The notes beneath the pieces are model-generated. The model worked only from the letters and a program-made list of their open reading frames with translations, made no database searches and was not told where the DNA came from. The position numbers were made by a program, and so were the translations under genes. A DNA stretch of 9,831 nt. Origin: Sporomusaceae bacterium (GTDB lineage Bacteria; Bacillota; Negativicutes; DSM-13327). Positions 1 through 7,027 of this stretch are shown in pieces; within the stretch, counting starts at the first letter, position 1; each line of letters opens with the position of its first letter. The stretch covers positions 1 through 9,831 of the forward strand of contig JAPUES010000176.1 of NCBI GenBank assembly GCA_027492445.1, written 5' to 3'.

Positions 1-87
1 ATTTTAGAGAATTATAGCGAAATAAGAAAAAAATGTAAAAAAGATAGAAAGAATTCTATGGCATTATTGGATAATATTGGGCAATAA
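1..87 (+). CDS. 3' end of an upstream gene, product unknown (partial)
   Basis: Frame 1 is open from the window edge for 28 codons to a TAA at 85-87. The other two forward frames stop within the first 15 bases. The encoded tail is basic and polar in the middle (two KK pairs and nearby Arg residues) and ends in LLDNIGQ. The stop codon overlaps the AAGGAG ribosome binding site (86-91) of the next gene, a tight arrangement typical of operons. The fragment is too short to assign a family. It could be chance, since 28 open codons are not rare even in AT-rich DNA. Confidence 0.5.
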   Translation: MLENYSEIRKKCKKDRKNSMALLDNIGQ

Positions 88-104
88 GGAGATGGTCAAA
101 TAAC

Positions 105-1073
105 ATGAAAATTGTAAATATCACGGATATTCCTGGCATACAAATAGGAAATGCTCAAGATTTTGAAGGAGCCACTGGTTGTACCGTTATTCTTTGTAAG
201 GAAGGGGCGGTTGCTGGCGTGGATGTGCGAGGGGGAGCGCCAGGAACTAGGGAAACGGATCTTTTAAAACCAGAGAATTATGTAGAAAAAATACATGCTG
301 TACTGCTAGCAGGTGGCAGTGCCTTTGGTCTTGATGCGGCAGCAGGAGTTATGAATTATCTAGAAAAACAAGGAATTGGCTTTGATGTGGGAGTGACAAA
401 GGTACCTATTGTGGCTGGGGCAGTACTCTTTGATTTGACCTGCAAAGACCATCGCACGCGGCCGAATCAAGAAATGGGTTACAAGGCTTGTCTTGCCGCT
501 GAAAGTCATGATTTTACAGAAGGGTCAATAGGGGCAGGAACGGGGGCTACCGTGGGTAAGTTTTACGGAATGGAGTATGCCATGAAGGGCGGACTTGGTA
601 CTTATTGCCTACAAGTTGGCGAGATGATAGTAGGGGCCGTCGTCGCTGTAAATTGCTTTGGCGATGTAATCGATCCGAGTACGGGGGCTATTTTAGCTGG
701 AGCCTATCAAGAAGAACCTCCTACATTCCTAGATTGTGAAAAAGGTATGATTGAGGGACATGGCAATTGTGGCAATGGTTTTACTGGCAATACCACTATT
801 GGCACGATTATAACCAATGCAGCAATGACCAAAGCCCAGGCCCAGAAGATTGCTTCTATGGCTCATGATGGCTATGCACGCACCATGAGGCCAGCTCATA
901 CCATGCTGGATGGGGATACGATTTTTGCCTTGTCGGTAGGTAATGCTAAAGCCGACATGAATGTAGTTGGACTGCTGGCAGCGCGGGTTATGGAACAAGC
1001 AGTACTAGCTGCTGTTAAGCAAGCTTCGACGGTAGGTAGGTATAAGACGTATCAAGAAGTTTTTGCAAAATAA
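105..1073 (+). CDS. P1 family (S58, DmpA/NylC-like) N-terminal-nucleophile peptidase
   Basis: This 322-residue protein belongs to the DmpA/NylC family of self-cleaving hydrolases, which act as aminopeptidases, beta-peptidases or amide-oligomer hydrolases. The precursor cuts itself, and the new N-terminal Ser or Thr becomes the nucleophile. Family marks are the N-terminal GATGCTV (22-28), VRGGAPGTRETDLL (41-54) and LLAGGSAFGLDAA (67-79). The motif GNTTIGT at 228-234 gives a predicted cut between Asn229 and Thr230. Asp269 and Asp271 lie 39 and 41 residues after Thr230, the same spacing I recall for Thr267, Asp306 and Asp308 of NylC. Lys152 matches NylC Lys189 by spacing. No signal peptide is visible, so it is probably cytoplasmic. 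The ATG at 105 has AAGGAG (86-91) upstream with a slightly long 13-nt gap. The natural substrate cannot be read from sequence. The adjacent peptide transporter suggests short peptides. Confidence 0.93.
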   Translation: MKIVNITDIPGIQIGNAQDFEGATGCTVILCKEGAVAGVDVRGGAPGTRETDLLKPENYVEKIHAVLLAGGSAFGLDAAAGVMNYLEKQGIGFDVGVTKVPIVAGAVLFDLTCKDHRTRPNQEMGYKACLAAESHDFTEGSIGAGTGATVGKFYGMEYAMKGGLGTYCLQVGEMIVGAVVAVNCFGDVIDPSTGAILAGAYQEEPPTFLDCEKGMIEGHGNCGNGFTGNTTIGTIITNAAMTKAQAQKIASMAHDGYARTMRPAHTMLDGDTIFALSVGNAKADMNVVGLLAARVMEQAVLAAVKQASTVGRYKTYQEVFAK

Positions 1074-1120
1074 AGGATGTTGATTCTTGTAGTTTAAGGA
1101 GAAGTTGATCAAGATTATAC

Positions 1121-1129
1121 AAGGAGGAG
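1121..1129 (+). promoter_or_regulatory. Strong ribosome binding site that sets the POT transporter start
   Basis: AAGGAGGAG lies five bases before the ATG at 1135. A longer reading of the same frame from TTG at 1105 is possible and has AAGGAG at 1096-1101, but the gap there is only three bases. That extension would also translate the strong site itself. The ATG at 1135 is therefore the preferred start. Confidence 0.8.
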
Positions 1130-1134
1130 TTTTA

Positions 1135-2448
1135 ATGGATAGTATTACTATTAAGCAAACGGAGGGGACGCTTTTTGGGCACCCTAAAGGCTTATTTATA
1201 TTATTTATGGTAGAAATGTGGGAACGTTTTTCTTATTATGGGATGCGAGCGTTGTTGGTTTTTTATATGACCAAGCAGTTGTTGTTTGGACAAGAGCATG
1301 CTTCTCATGTGTATGGCATTTATACTGGTTTAGTATATTTAACACCTCTCTTTGGTGGAATTTTGGCAGACCGATTTTTAGGACAGCGAAAATCCGTCTA
1401 TATTGGCGGTATATTAATGGCCATTGGACATTTTTTGATGGCTTTTGAAAATTTGTTTTATATGGCCCTAGGATTTTTAATCATAGGCAATGGCGCCTTT
1501 AAACCGAATATTTCTACTCAAGTTGGGAATTTATATCCAGTAGGAGACAGCCGAAGGGATAGTGCTTTTAGTATTTTTTATGTCGGCGTTAACATAGGCT
1601 CCTTTTTTGCTCCCTTAGTTTGCGGAACCCTAGGCGAGTTGTGGGGGTGGCATTATGGTTTTGGTGTTGCGGGTGTAGGTATGTTGGTAGGTTTAGTTAT
1701 TTACATGTGGGGAGAAAAGTATTTAGCGCCAGATAACTTAACCGCGAGTAAAAATATAAGTAACAATAAAGGGTCTGAACCATTAAATCGGAAAGAAAAA
1801 CTGAAAATAGGTGTGTTGATAGTGCTTTGTATATTAACTATTCCTTTTTGGATTGCGTTTGAACAGCAAGGGAATACGCTAGCTTTATGGGCGGATGCGG
1901 ATACAGAGCGGCATGTATTTGGCTGGGAAGTACCAGCAACCTGGTTTTTATCCTTGAATCCTTTATTTGTGTTTACGGTAACGCCTTTGCTAACGGCTTT
2001 TTGGGCTTGGCAATCTCGTCATGGTAAAACCATGAGCTCCATTGCTAAAATGGTGATGGGCTGTATGTTGTTAGGTGGGTCGTTTATTATTATGATTCCA
2101 GCAGGAATGTATTATGAAACAGATGGAATACCCGTTAGTATGTGGTGGCTCATTATGAGTACCTTAGTCATGACCTTAGGGGAATTATATTTATCGCCAA
2201 TTGGAATGTCCATGGTAACAAAATTAGCACCCGTCCGATTGGTATCTATGTGTATGGGGATTTGGTATTTATCCTCTTTTGCCGGTAATTTGTTAGCTGG
2301 TTATATCGGAGGATATTGGGAAATGTTAAGTAAAGCTCAGTTCTTTTCATTGCTTGCAGTCGTCGTCAGCGCTGCTGGCAGTGCTACGTGGCTTTATTTG
2401 TACTTCTTAAATCGATCTAGTATTAAAGATGAAATTGCAAAAGTATAA
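1135..2448 (+). CDS. POT/PTR2 family di-/tripeptide:proton symporter, short form
   Basis: This 437-residue inner-membrane protein of the major facilitator superfamily would import di- and tripeptides with protons. Helix 1 carries the ExxER signature (Glu27, Glu30, Arg31, then FSYYGMRALL). Helix 4 has GNGAFKPN with Lys123. Helix 7 has AFEQQGNTLALW with Glu243, and helix 10 has TLGELYLSPIG with Glu350. These match the proton- and peptide-binding residues known in PepTSt (Glu22, Glu25, Arg26, Lys126, Glu300, Glu400). The stretch from Lys123 to Glu243 is 120 residues, against about 174 in PepTSt. Between helix 6 (ending near 192) and helix 7 (starting near 225) there is only a polar loop, so the two extra helices HA and HB seem to be absent. 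It follows the P1 peptidase after 61 bp, which suggests co-transcription and peptide use. No clear terminator follows. Confidence 0.93.
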   Translation: MDSITIKQTEGTLFGHPKGLFILFMVEMWERFSYYGMRALLVFYMTKQLLFGQEHASHVYGIYTGLVYLTPLFGGILADRFLGQRKSVYIGGILMAIGHFLMAFENLFYMALGFLIIGNGAFKPNISTQVGNLYPVGDSRRDSAFSIFYVGVNIGSFFAPLVCGTLGELWGWHYGFGVAGVGMLVGLVIYMWGEKYLAPDNLTASKNISNNKGSEPLNRKEKLKIGVLIVLCILTIPFWIAFEQQGNTLALWADADTERHVFGWEVPATWFLSLNPLFVFTVTPLLTAFWAWQSRHGKTMSSIAKMVMGCMLLGGSFIIMIPAGMYYETDGIPVSMWWLIMSTLVMTLGELYLSPIGMSMVTKLAPVRLVSMCMGIWYLSSFAGNLLAGYIGGYWEMLSKAQFFSLLAVVVSAAGSATWLYLYFLNRSSIKDEIAKV

Positions 2449-2483
2449 AAAGTTGGCTGTAGTTGTATTTTGGTATGAATGTA

Positions 2484-2508
2484 TATAATGTTTGCAAATA
2501 ATTCACAA
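2484..2508 (+). promoter_or_regulatory. Weak candidate: -10 hexamer followed by a Rex-like half-palindrome
   Basis: A perfect TATAAT (2484-2489) lies 36 bases after the POT stop codon. Directly downstream, positions 2491-2508 match the Rex operator TTGTGAA-N4-TTCACAA at 11 of 14 fixed bases. The right half TTCACAA is perfect and the left half is poor. The only -35 seen, TTGTAT at 2463-2468, is 15 bases away, which is short. The next gene starts about 200 bases later. AT-rich DNA makes chance matches likely. Confidence 0.2.
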
Positions 2509-2578
2509 AAAGAATAAAATCTCTATATAGCGTATTAAAAAAATGTAAGGATTAAAGTTTATTACTAGCATTAAGGTG

Positions 2579-2607
2579 CTGATTATTTTGGCGATTTATT
2601 ATATAAT
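2579..2607 (+). promoter_or_regulatory. Candidate sigma-A promoter for the SpoVB-family gene
   Basis: A perfect -10 TATAAT sits at 2602-2607, with a weak -35-like CTGATT at 2579-2584 after a 17-bp spacer. The predicted start of transcription near 2614 would give a leader of about 90 bases to the ATG at 2706. I saw no convincing sigma-E promoter, although spoVB is in the sigma-E regulon of Bacillus subtilis. The -35 matches only three of six bases. Confidence 0.4.
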
Positions 2608-2705
2608 GAATAAGCACTTTATTATCCGTTGGCAGCAGAAAAAGTCTAATCGTGGTTAAGTGCATGACAAGCAAGCATCACATTATGGAGTGAAGGATAT
2701 AGAAA

Positions 2706-4349
2706 ATGACGGAATCAAGGGAACAAACATCAGGAATTAAAAAACAAAGTAATTCTTTTCTAAAAGGGACATTGATTTTGACGGTAGGCGGAATTGTTGT
2801 CAAGGTCATTGGCTTTTTAAATTGGATTATCTTATCGCGGGTTTTAGGCGGGGAGGGCATTGGATTATACCAAATGGCCTTTCCTATTTATCTTTTAGCA
2901 CTCAGTATTTCTTCGGCGGGTATCCCGATAGCAATTTCGATTATTACAGCTGAAAAACTAGCATTGAATGATTTTAAAGGTGCGAATCGAGTTTTTCGCA
3001 TATCCCTAGGCGTTTTAACTTTAACGGGTTTGTTTTTTAGTGTATTACTATATTTCGGTGCGGAGCTACTCATTAAATATCAATTTATTAATGATCCTAG
3101 GGCTTATTATGCCCTGCTTGCCTTAGCACCCGCTGTATTTTTTGTGACTATCTTATCGAGCTTTCGCGGTTACTTACAAGGCTGTCAAATTATGACGCCA
3201 ACAGCTGTTTCGCAGATTGTTGAGCAATTGGTACGCGTTATTACAATGCTGATTTTTGCTAGCTTATTATTGCCTAGAGGGTTAGAATATGCGGCAGGAG
3301 GAGCTAGCCTTGGTGCTGCTCCTGGTGCTGTAGCGGGTTTACTTGTACTTATTTATTATTATTGGCGTTTAAATAAGACTTTTAAACAAAAAATTGAGAA
3401 TCAAATTGATACAAAGGAGCAAGAGGCAAGTTACAGTATTATAAAGCGTATTGCCAAGTTAGCCTTGCCTGTATCCCTATCTAGTTTGATGTTGCCTATT
3501 GTGGCAAATATTGATTTGTTTATTGTTCCAGCTCGCTTAGAAGTAGCAGGCTATGCGGTAGAACAAGCCACTGAATTATTTGGTTATTTGACGGGAATGG
3601 CGGTACCACTACTGAATTTATCAACTATCTTGACGGCAGCATTATGCATTAGTCTGGTACCGGCAATATCCGAGTCTTTTTCTTTAAATGACACAAAACG
3701 AGTGTATGAACAGACGTCTTCCGCCATGCGTATTGCGAATCTAGTGACCATCCCTAGCTTCGTTGCCTTATGGCTACTCGCAGAACCTGTATCTCAGTTG
3801 GTCTATAATGCACCTGGGGCCAGCCATTCTATTAGTATTTTAGCAGTAGGGATTTTTTTGTTGGGGATTCACCAAGTTACCACTGGGGTACTGCAAGGCA
3901 TGGGTCATACATCCATTCCTCTAATAAATATGGGCATTGCTCTTGTCTTTAAAGTAATTTTGAACTGGGAGCTTACGGCTATGCCCGAATTAGGTATAAA
4001 AGGAGCGGCTTGGGCAACTGTGGTGGATATTGGTATTGCGGCAATATTGAATATGTATTTTGTATATCGATATGTAGGATTTACTATGAATGTTCAAAGC
4101 GTAGTCAAGCCTGTAATAGCGGCAACCGCTATGGGAGGTATCATTTATCTTACTTATGATGGGATGATGATGGAAACGGGCAGTATGGCTTTAGCTACGC
4201 TCACAGGCATGTTCCTTGGTGCCATAGTATATGGAATGGTTCTGCTATTAATTGGTGGTATTAGTGAGAGGGATATTAAACAAATGCCGGTAATTGGCGC
4301 ACGTATGGCTCCGCTCTTGCGAAGACTTGGCCTATTTAGGACGCTATAA
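2706..4349 (+). CDS. spoVB: SpoVB-family polysaccharide/lipid-linked precursor flippase
   Basis: This 547-residue polytopic membrane protein belongs to the MOP (MATE/MurJ/PST) exporter superfamily. SpoVB members are thought to flip lipid-linked precursors during spore cortex synthesis. The N-terminus FLKGTLILTVGGIVVKVIGF (18-37), followed by LSRVLGGEGIGLYQMAFP (43-60), is the SpoVB-type opening. FRGYLQG (153-159) and GVLQGMGHTSIP (394-405) are further family motifs. Hydrophobic segments run along the whole chain and would fit about 14 helices. Polar loops fall near 222-245 and 323-340. Bacillus SpoVB is about 518 residues, so this form is slightly longer, with a polar N-terminal tail and a basic C-terminal tail (RRLGLFRTL). 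GAAGGAT-type ribosome binding bases at 2692-2698 fit the ATG. A role outside sporulation, as a MurJ-like or capsule flippase, cannot be excluded. No clear terminator follows. Confidence 0.88.
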   Translation: MTESREQTSGIKKQSNSFLKGTLILTVGGIVVKVIGFLNWIILSRVLGGEGIGLYQMAFPIYLLALSISSAGIPIAISIITAEKLALNDFKGANRVFRISLGVLTLTGLFFSVLLYFGAELLIKYQFINDPRAYYALLALAPAVFFVTILSSFRGYLQGCQIMTPTAVSQIVEQLVRVITMLIFASLLLPRGLEYAAGGASLGAAPGAVAGLLVLIYYYWRLNKTFKQKIENQIDTKEQEASYSIIKRIAKLALPVSLSSLMLPIVANIDLFIVPARLEVAGYAVEQATELFGYLTGMAVPLLNLSTILTAALCISLVPAISESFSLNDTKRVYEQTSSAMRIANLVTIPSFVALWLLAEPVSQLVYNAPGASHSISILAVGIFLLGIHQVTTGVLQGMGHTSIPLINMGIALVFKVILNWELTAMPELGIKGAAWATVVDIGIAAILNMYFVYRYVGFTMNVQSVVKPVIAATAMGGIIYLTYDGMMMETGSMALATLTGMFLGAIVYGMVLLLIGGISERDIKQMPVIGARMAPLLRRLGLFRTL

Positions 4350-4428
4350 GACCAAAGGTTTAAGGTTGCAAAAAAAATAGAATTATCAGGAAAAAAATAT
4401 AGTCAAGACTAGTAAAAAAAAAATAGAG

Positions 4429-4437
4429 TGATATAAT
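4429..4437 (+). promoter_or_regulatory. Extended -10 promoter of nrdD
   Basis: The sequence TGATATAAT is a perfect extended -10 element (TGn followed by TATAAT at 4432-4437). Extended -10 promoters need little from a -35 site, and only a weak TAGTAA (4410-4415, 16-bp spacer) is present. Transcription would start near 4444, giving a leader of about 108 bases before nrdD. Confidence 0.55.
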
Positions 4438-4454
4438 TATCTATAGATAATTAT
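4433..4454. promoter_or_regulatory. Perfect 22-bp palindrome over the nrdD -10/+1 region (probable operator)
   Basis: The left half ATAATTATCTA (4433-4443) is the exact reverse complement of the right half TAGATAATTAT (4444-4454), with no spacer. It overlaps the -10 hexamer, and its centre falls on the predicted transcription start. That is a typical place for a repressor site. The bound protein is unknown. Confidence 0.55.
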
Positions 4455-4459
4455 TATCT
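4445..4459. promoter_or_regulatory. Fur-box-like 7-1-7 palindrome upstream of nrdD
   Basis: AGATAATTATTATCT is a perfect 7-1-7 dyad. It matches the Fur core TGATAAT-N-ATTATCA at 12 of 14 positions, differing only at the outermost base of each arm. It matches the PerR box TTATAAT-N-ATTATAA at 10 of 14. It overlaps the right half of the 22-bp palindrome, just after the predicted transcription start. This suggests a Fur-family metal or peroxide regulator, but the AT-rich setting raises the chance of coincidence. Confidence 0.4.
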
Positions 4460-4551
4460 GTTTATGAGCGCAAGACTATATTTTTTTTGGTAATTCTTTA
4501 ATATATGAGTTATAAAAAAGAGATGTAAAATCTAATGTACGGGGTGTAATT

Positions 4552-6948
4552 ATGAGCAAGTTTCAAGTAATTAAACGCGATGGTCGTGAGGTCGAACTAA
4601 ATGTTGAAAAGATTTATGCGGCTATAAAGAAAGCCTATACCGAGAATTTTGACGGTGTAGTAGTCGAAGGGAAATTGCGGGCTTTATCGGATAAAGTATT
4701 TCATAATATTGAGGCGAGACTGCTACATAGTTTATCGGTGGAAGAAATACAAGATATTGTAGAAGATGTATTGCTACAATCTGATGAAGTGGCCGTGGCT
4801 AAAAAGTATATTGCTTATCGTGCGAAACGCACTCAGGTGCGGGAAGCAAATATGCGGCTCATGATGGATTATAAAGACATTACTTTTAAAGATGCAGAAC
4901 AAGTAGATGGTAAACGGGAAAATGCTAACGTGGATGGCAATACGGCTATGGGGACCATGCTACAATATGGTGCAACGGGGTCAAAACAATTTGCCATTCA
5001 TCACATTTTAAAACCTGAGTATGCCAAAGCCCATCAATCGGGTTATATTCATATTCATGATATGGATTTTGAAGCCATTGGGACTTTAACTTGCTGCCAG
5101 ATTGATATTAAGAAGTTGTTTAAAAATGGTTTTTCTACAGGTCACGGACATTTACGGGAACCACAGGATATTATGAGTTATGCAGCCCTGGCAGCTATTG
5201 CAATCCAAAGTAATCAAAATGACCAGCATGGTGGTCAATCCGTACCTAATTTTGATTATGGACTAGCGGCTGGTGTTGCGAAAACCTTCGTTAAACTATA
5301 TTCGGAAAATATGAGAAAAGTATTGACCATTGACTTTGAGGAACTTTCCGATGCCGCCCTTGATCAAGTTATCAGTGCTACGATTCATCCTTATAGCGAT
5401 GATCATTGTGATTATCCACGTATTGGATCGACGGAATATGTAGAGTATCATGTTCACGAATCACCCCGCTTACAGGCGGCTTTAGCAGAAGTACAAATAC
5501 GGATAATGGACAAAGACGTAAAAAAAATTCAGGACCTTACCTATCGTTTTGCGAAAAAAGAAACAATTAAGAAAACCTATCAGGCGATGGAAGGATTCTT
5601 GCATAACCTAAACACCATGCATTCTAGAGCCGGGGCGCAAGTGCCTTTCAGTAGTATCAATTTTGGTACGGACATTACCCCCGAAGGCCGTTTGGTCGTA
5701 GAACAATTTTTGCTTTCCGTCGAAGCGGGCCTTGGTAATGGAGAAACAGCCATTTTCCCAATTAGTATTTTTAAAGTAAAAGAAGGGGTAAATTATAATG
5801 TGGATGATCCCAATTATGATTTATTTAAATTATCTTGCCGTGTTTCGGCAAAACGATTATTCCCTAATTTTGTATTTATTGATGCTCCTTATAATTTGCA
5901 GTATTATAAACCTGGGCAACCAGAAACGGAAATTGCTACGATGGGTTGTAGAACGAGGGTGTTAGGCTCTGTATTCCCTGAATCGGATGGGATTATTTTT
6001 GGCCGTGGTAATAACTCCTTCACTAGTATTAATTTACCTAGACTTGGCATTAAGCATGGTACTGTACTAGGTGAAAGAGCTACAGTAGATATGGAAGGTT
6101 TCTATACAGAGTTAGATGAACTTATTGAACTTGTCGTTCAACAAATTCTAGAACGCTATGAAATTCAAAAACGGAAAAAAGTTAAGAATTTCCCTTTCCT
6201 AATGGGACAAAGAATCTGGTTTGATTCTGATAAATTAGGTTGGGAAGATACTCTTGAGGATGTTATTAAACATGGTACCTTGACCATTGGTTTTATTGGT
6301 TTAGCAGAAACTTTGAAGGCCCTGTTAGGGGAACATCATGGTGAATCGGAAGCTGCCCAACAGGTTGGTCTTGGGATTATTGGCCATATGAGAAAACGTA
6401 TTGATGAAGCAGCCCAAAGGTATCAACTGAATTTTTCGTTGATTGCTACACCGGCAGAAGGTTTATCCGGACGATTTGTGAAAATTGACAGTAAACATTA
6501 TGGCGTAATTCCTGGTGTAACAGACCGAGATTATTATACAAATAGTTTTCATGTTCCGGTCTATTATACAATTCCAGCTGCTAAAAAGATTGAGATTGAG
6601 GCTCCTTATCATGCTATGACCAATGCTGGTCATATTACCTACATTGAGCTAGATGGTGATTTAGTAAAAAATCTTGATGCCTTTGAAATTGTCGTCCGCA
6701 AAATGAAGGAAAGCGGTATTGGTTATGGTTCCATCAATCATCCTGTTGATCGTGATCCTTTATGTGGTTTTACAGGTGTCATTGGTGATAATTGCCCTAA
6801 ATGCGGCAGATTAGAAGGGGAAAATGGTACTAATTTTGAACGGATTCGGCGTATTACAGGGTACTTAGTAGGTACAATGGATAAATGGAATGATGGTAAG
6901 CGAGCAGAGGAAAAAGATCGCATTAAACATGGTGTCTGCTCGAAATAA
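4552..6948 (+). CDS. nrdD: Anaerobic (class III) ribonucleoside-triphosphate reductase
   Basis: This 798-residue cytoplasmic glycyl-radical enzyme reduces ribonucleotides to deoxyribonucleotides without oxygen. Residues 3 to about 95 form an ATP-cone allosteric domain (FQVIKRDGREVELNVEKIY). In the catalytic barrel, Cys181 in TCCQID aligns with the thiyl-radical cysteine of E. coli NrdD (NCMLID). Cys466 in MGCRTRV aligns with the second active-site cysteine. NDQHGGQSVPNFDYG (223-237) and LNTMHSRAGAQVPFSSINFGTD (353-374) are further family blocks. The C-terminal RITGYLVG places the glycyl radical at Gly770, followed by the usual WNDGKRAEEKDRIKH. The zinc site before it shows only three cysteines (738, 748, 751), where E. 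coli and phage T4 have two CxxC pairs. Asp735 sits where the first Cys would be. The length fits ATP-cone class III enzymes. GGGGTG (4541-4546) lies five bases before the ATG. The activase gene nrdG follows. Confidence 0.97.
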   Translation: MSKFQVIKRDGREVELNVEKIYAAIKKAYTENFDGVVVEGKLRALSDKVFHNIEARLLHSLSVEEIQDIVEDVLLQSDEVAVAKKYIAYRAKRTQVREANMRLMMDYKDITFKDAEQVDGKRENANVDGNTAMGTMLQYGATGSKQFAIHHILKPEYAKAHQSGYIHIHDMDFEAIGTLTCCQIDIKKLFKNGFSTGHGHLREPQDIMSYAALAAIAIQSNQNDQHGGQSVPNFDYGLAAGVAKTFVKLYSENMRKVLTIDFEELSDAALDQVISATIHPYSDDHCDYPRIGSTEYVEYHVHESPRLQAALAEVQIRIMDKDVKKIQDLTYRFAKKETIKKTYQAMEGFLHNLNTMHSRAGAQVPFSSINFGTDITPEGRLVVEQFLLSVEAGLGNGETAIFPISIFKVKEGVNYNVDDPNYDLFKLSCRVSAKRLFPNFVFIDAPYNLQYYKPGQPETEIATMGCRTRVLGSVFPESDGIIFGRGNNSFTSINLPRLGIKHGTVLGERATVDMEGFYTELDELIELVVQQILERYEIQKRKKVKNFPFLMGQRIWFDSDKLGWEDTLEDVIKHGTLTIGFIGLAETLKALLGEHHGESEAAQQVGLGIIGHMRKRIDEAAQRYQLNFSLIATPAEGLSGRFVKIDSKHYGVIPGVTDRDYYTNSFHVPVYYTIPAAKKIEIEAPYHAMTNAGHITYIELDGDLVKNLDAFEIVVRKMKESGIGYGSINHPVDRDPLCGFTGVIGDNCPKCGRLEGENGTNFERIRRITGYLVGTMDKWNDGKRAEEKDRIKHGVCSK

Positions 6949-6952
6949 GAAA

Positions 6953-6986
6953 AAATCCTACAATTTTTTTAAAAATTGTAGGATTT
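6953..6986 (+). terminator. Stem-loop between nrdD and nrdG (attenuator or leaky terminator)
   Basis: The arms AAATCCTACAATTTTT (6953-6968) and AAAAATTGTAGGATTT (6971-6986) are perfectly complementary over 16 bp with a two-base TT gap. The run of U after the stem is short (TTTCTCT). The opposite strand would have a better U run (six T), but there is no gene on that strand here. It may set the NrdD:NrdG ratio by partial termination or protect the nrdD mRNA end. No promoter is obvious in the 41 bases left before nrdG, so read-through is the likely source of nrdG transcript. Confidence 0.65.
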
Positions 6987-7027
6987 CTCTACATCATCAA
7001 TCCTATTAAAAAAAGAGAGGTTTTAGA

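Larger units (their letters stand above)
4391..4487. repeat. 14-bp perfect inverted repeat flanking the nrdD control region
   Basis: The left arm AAAAAAATATAGTC (4391-4404) and right arm GACTATATTTTTTT (4474-4487) are exact reverse complements, separated by 69 bases that contain the 22-bp palindrome. The octamer CAAGACTA also occurs as a direct repeat at 4404-4411 and 4471-4478. The left arm is part of the small dyad TAGTC-AA-GACTA (4400-4411). In read-through RNA from spoVB the arms could pair as the base of a branched hairpin whose 3' arm ends in eight U residues. As DNA they could be paired protein-binding sites. Half of each arm is simple A or T tract, which weakens the case. Confidence 0.5.

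Noticed and set aside
729..998. Minus-strand ORF inside the peptidase gene, and similar ORFs within POT, spoVB, nrdD and the ABC-F gene
   Set aside because: All lie within clearly coding + strand genes with conserved motifs. They have no recognisable product and no independent signals that I could see.
1105..1134. TTG start giving ten extra residues on the POT transporter
   Set aside because: The strong AAGGAGGAG lies inside this extension and fits the ATG at 1135. The extension adds no family sequence.
2611..2663. GCACTT / AAGTGC inverted repeat before spoVB
   Set aside because: The arms are only 6 bp with a loop of about 38 bases and no extension, which is expected by chance.
4350..4551. 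NrdR boxes upstream of nrdD
   Set aside because: Short CTATAT-type matches exist, but no pair of 16-bp NrdR-like sites at the usual spacing was found.
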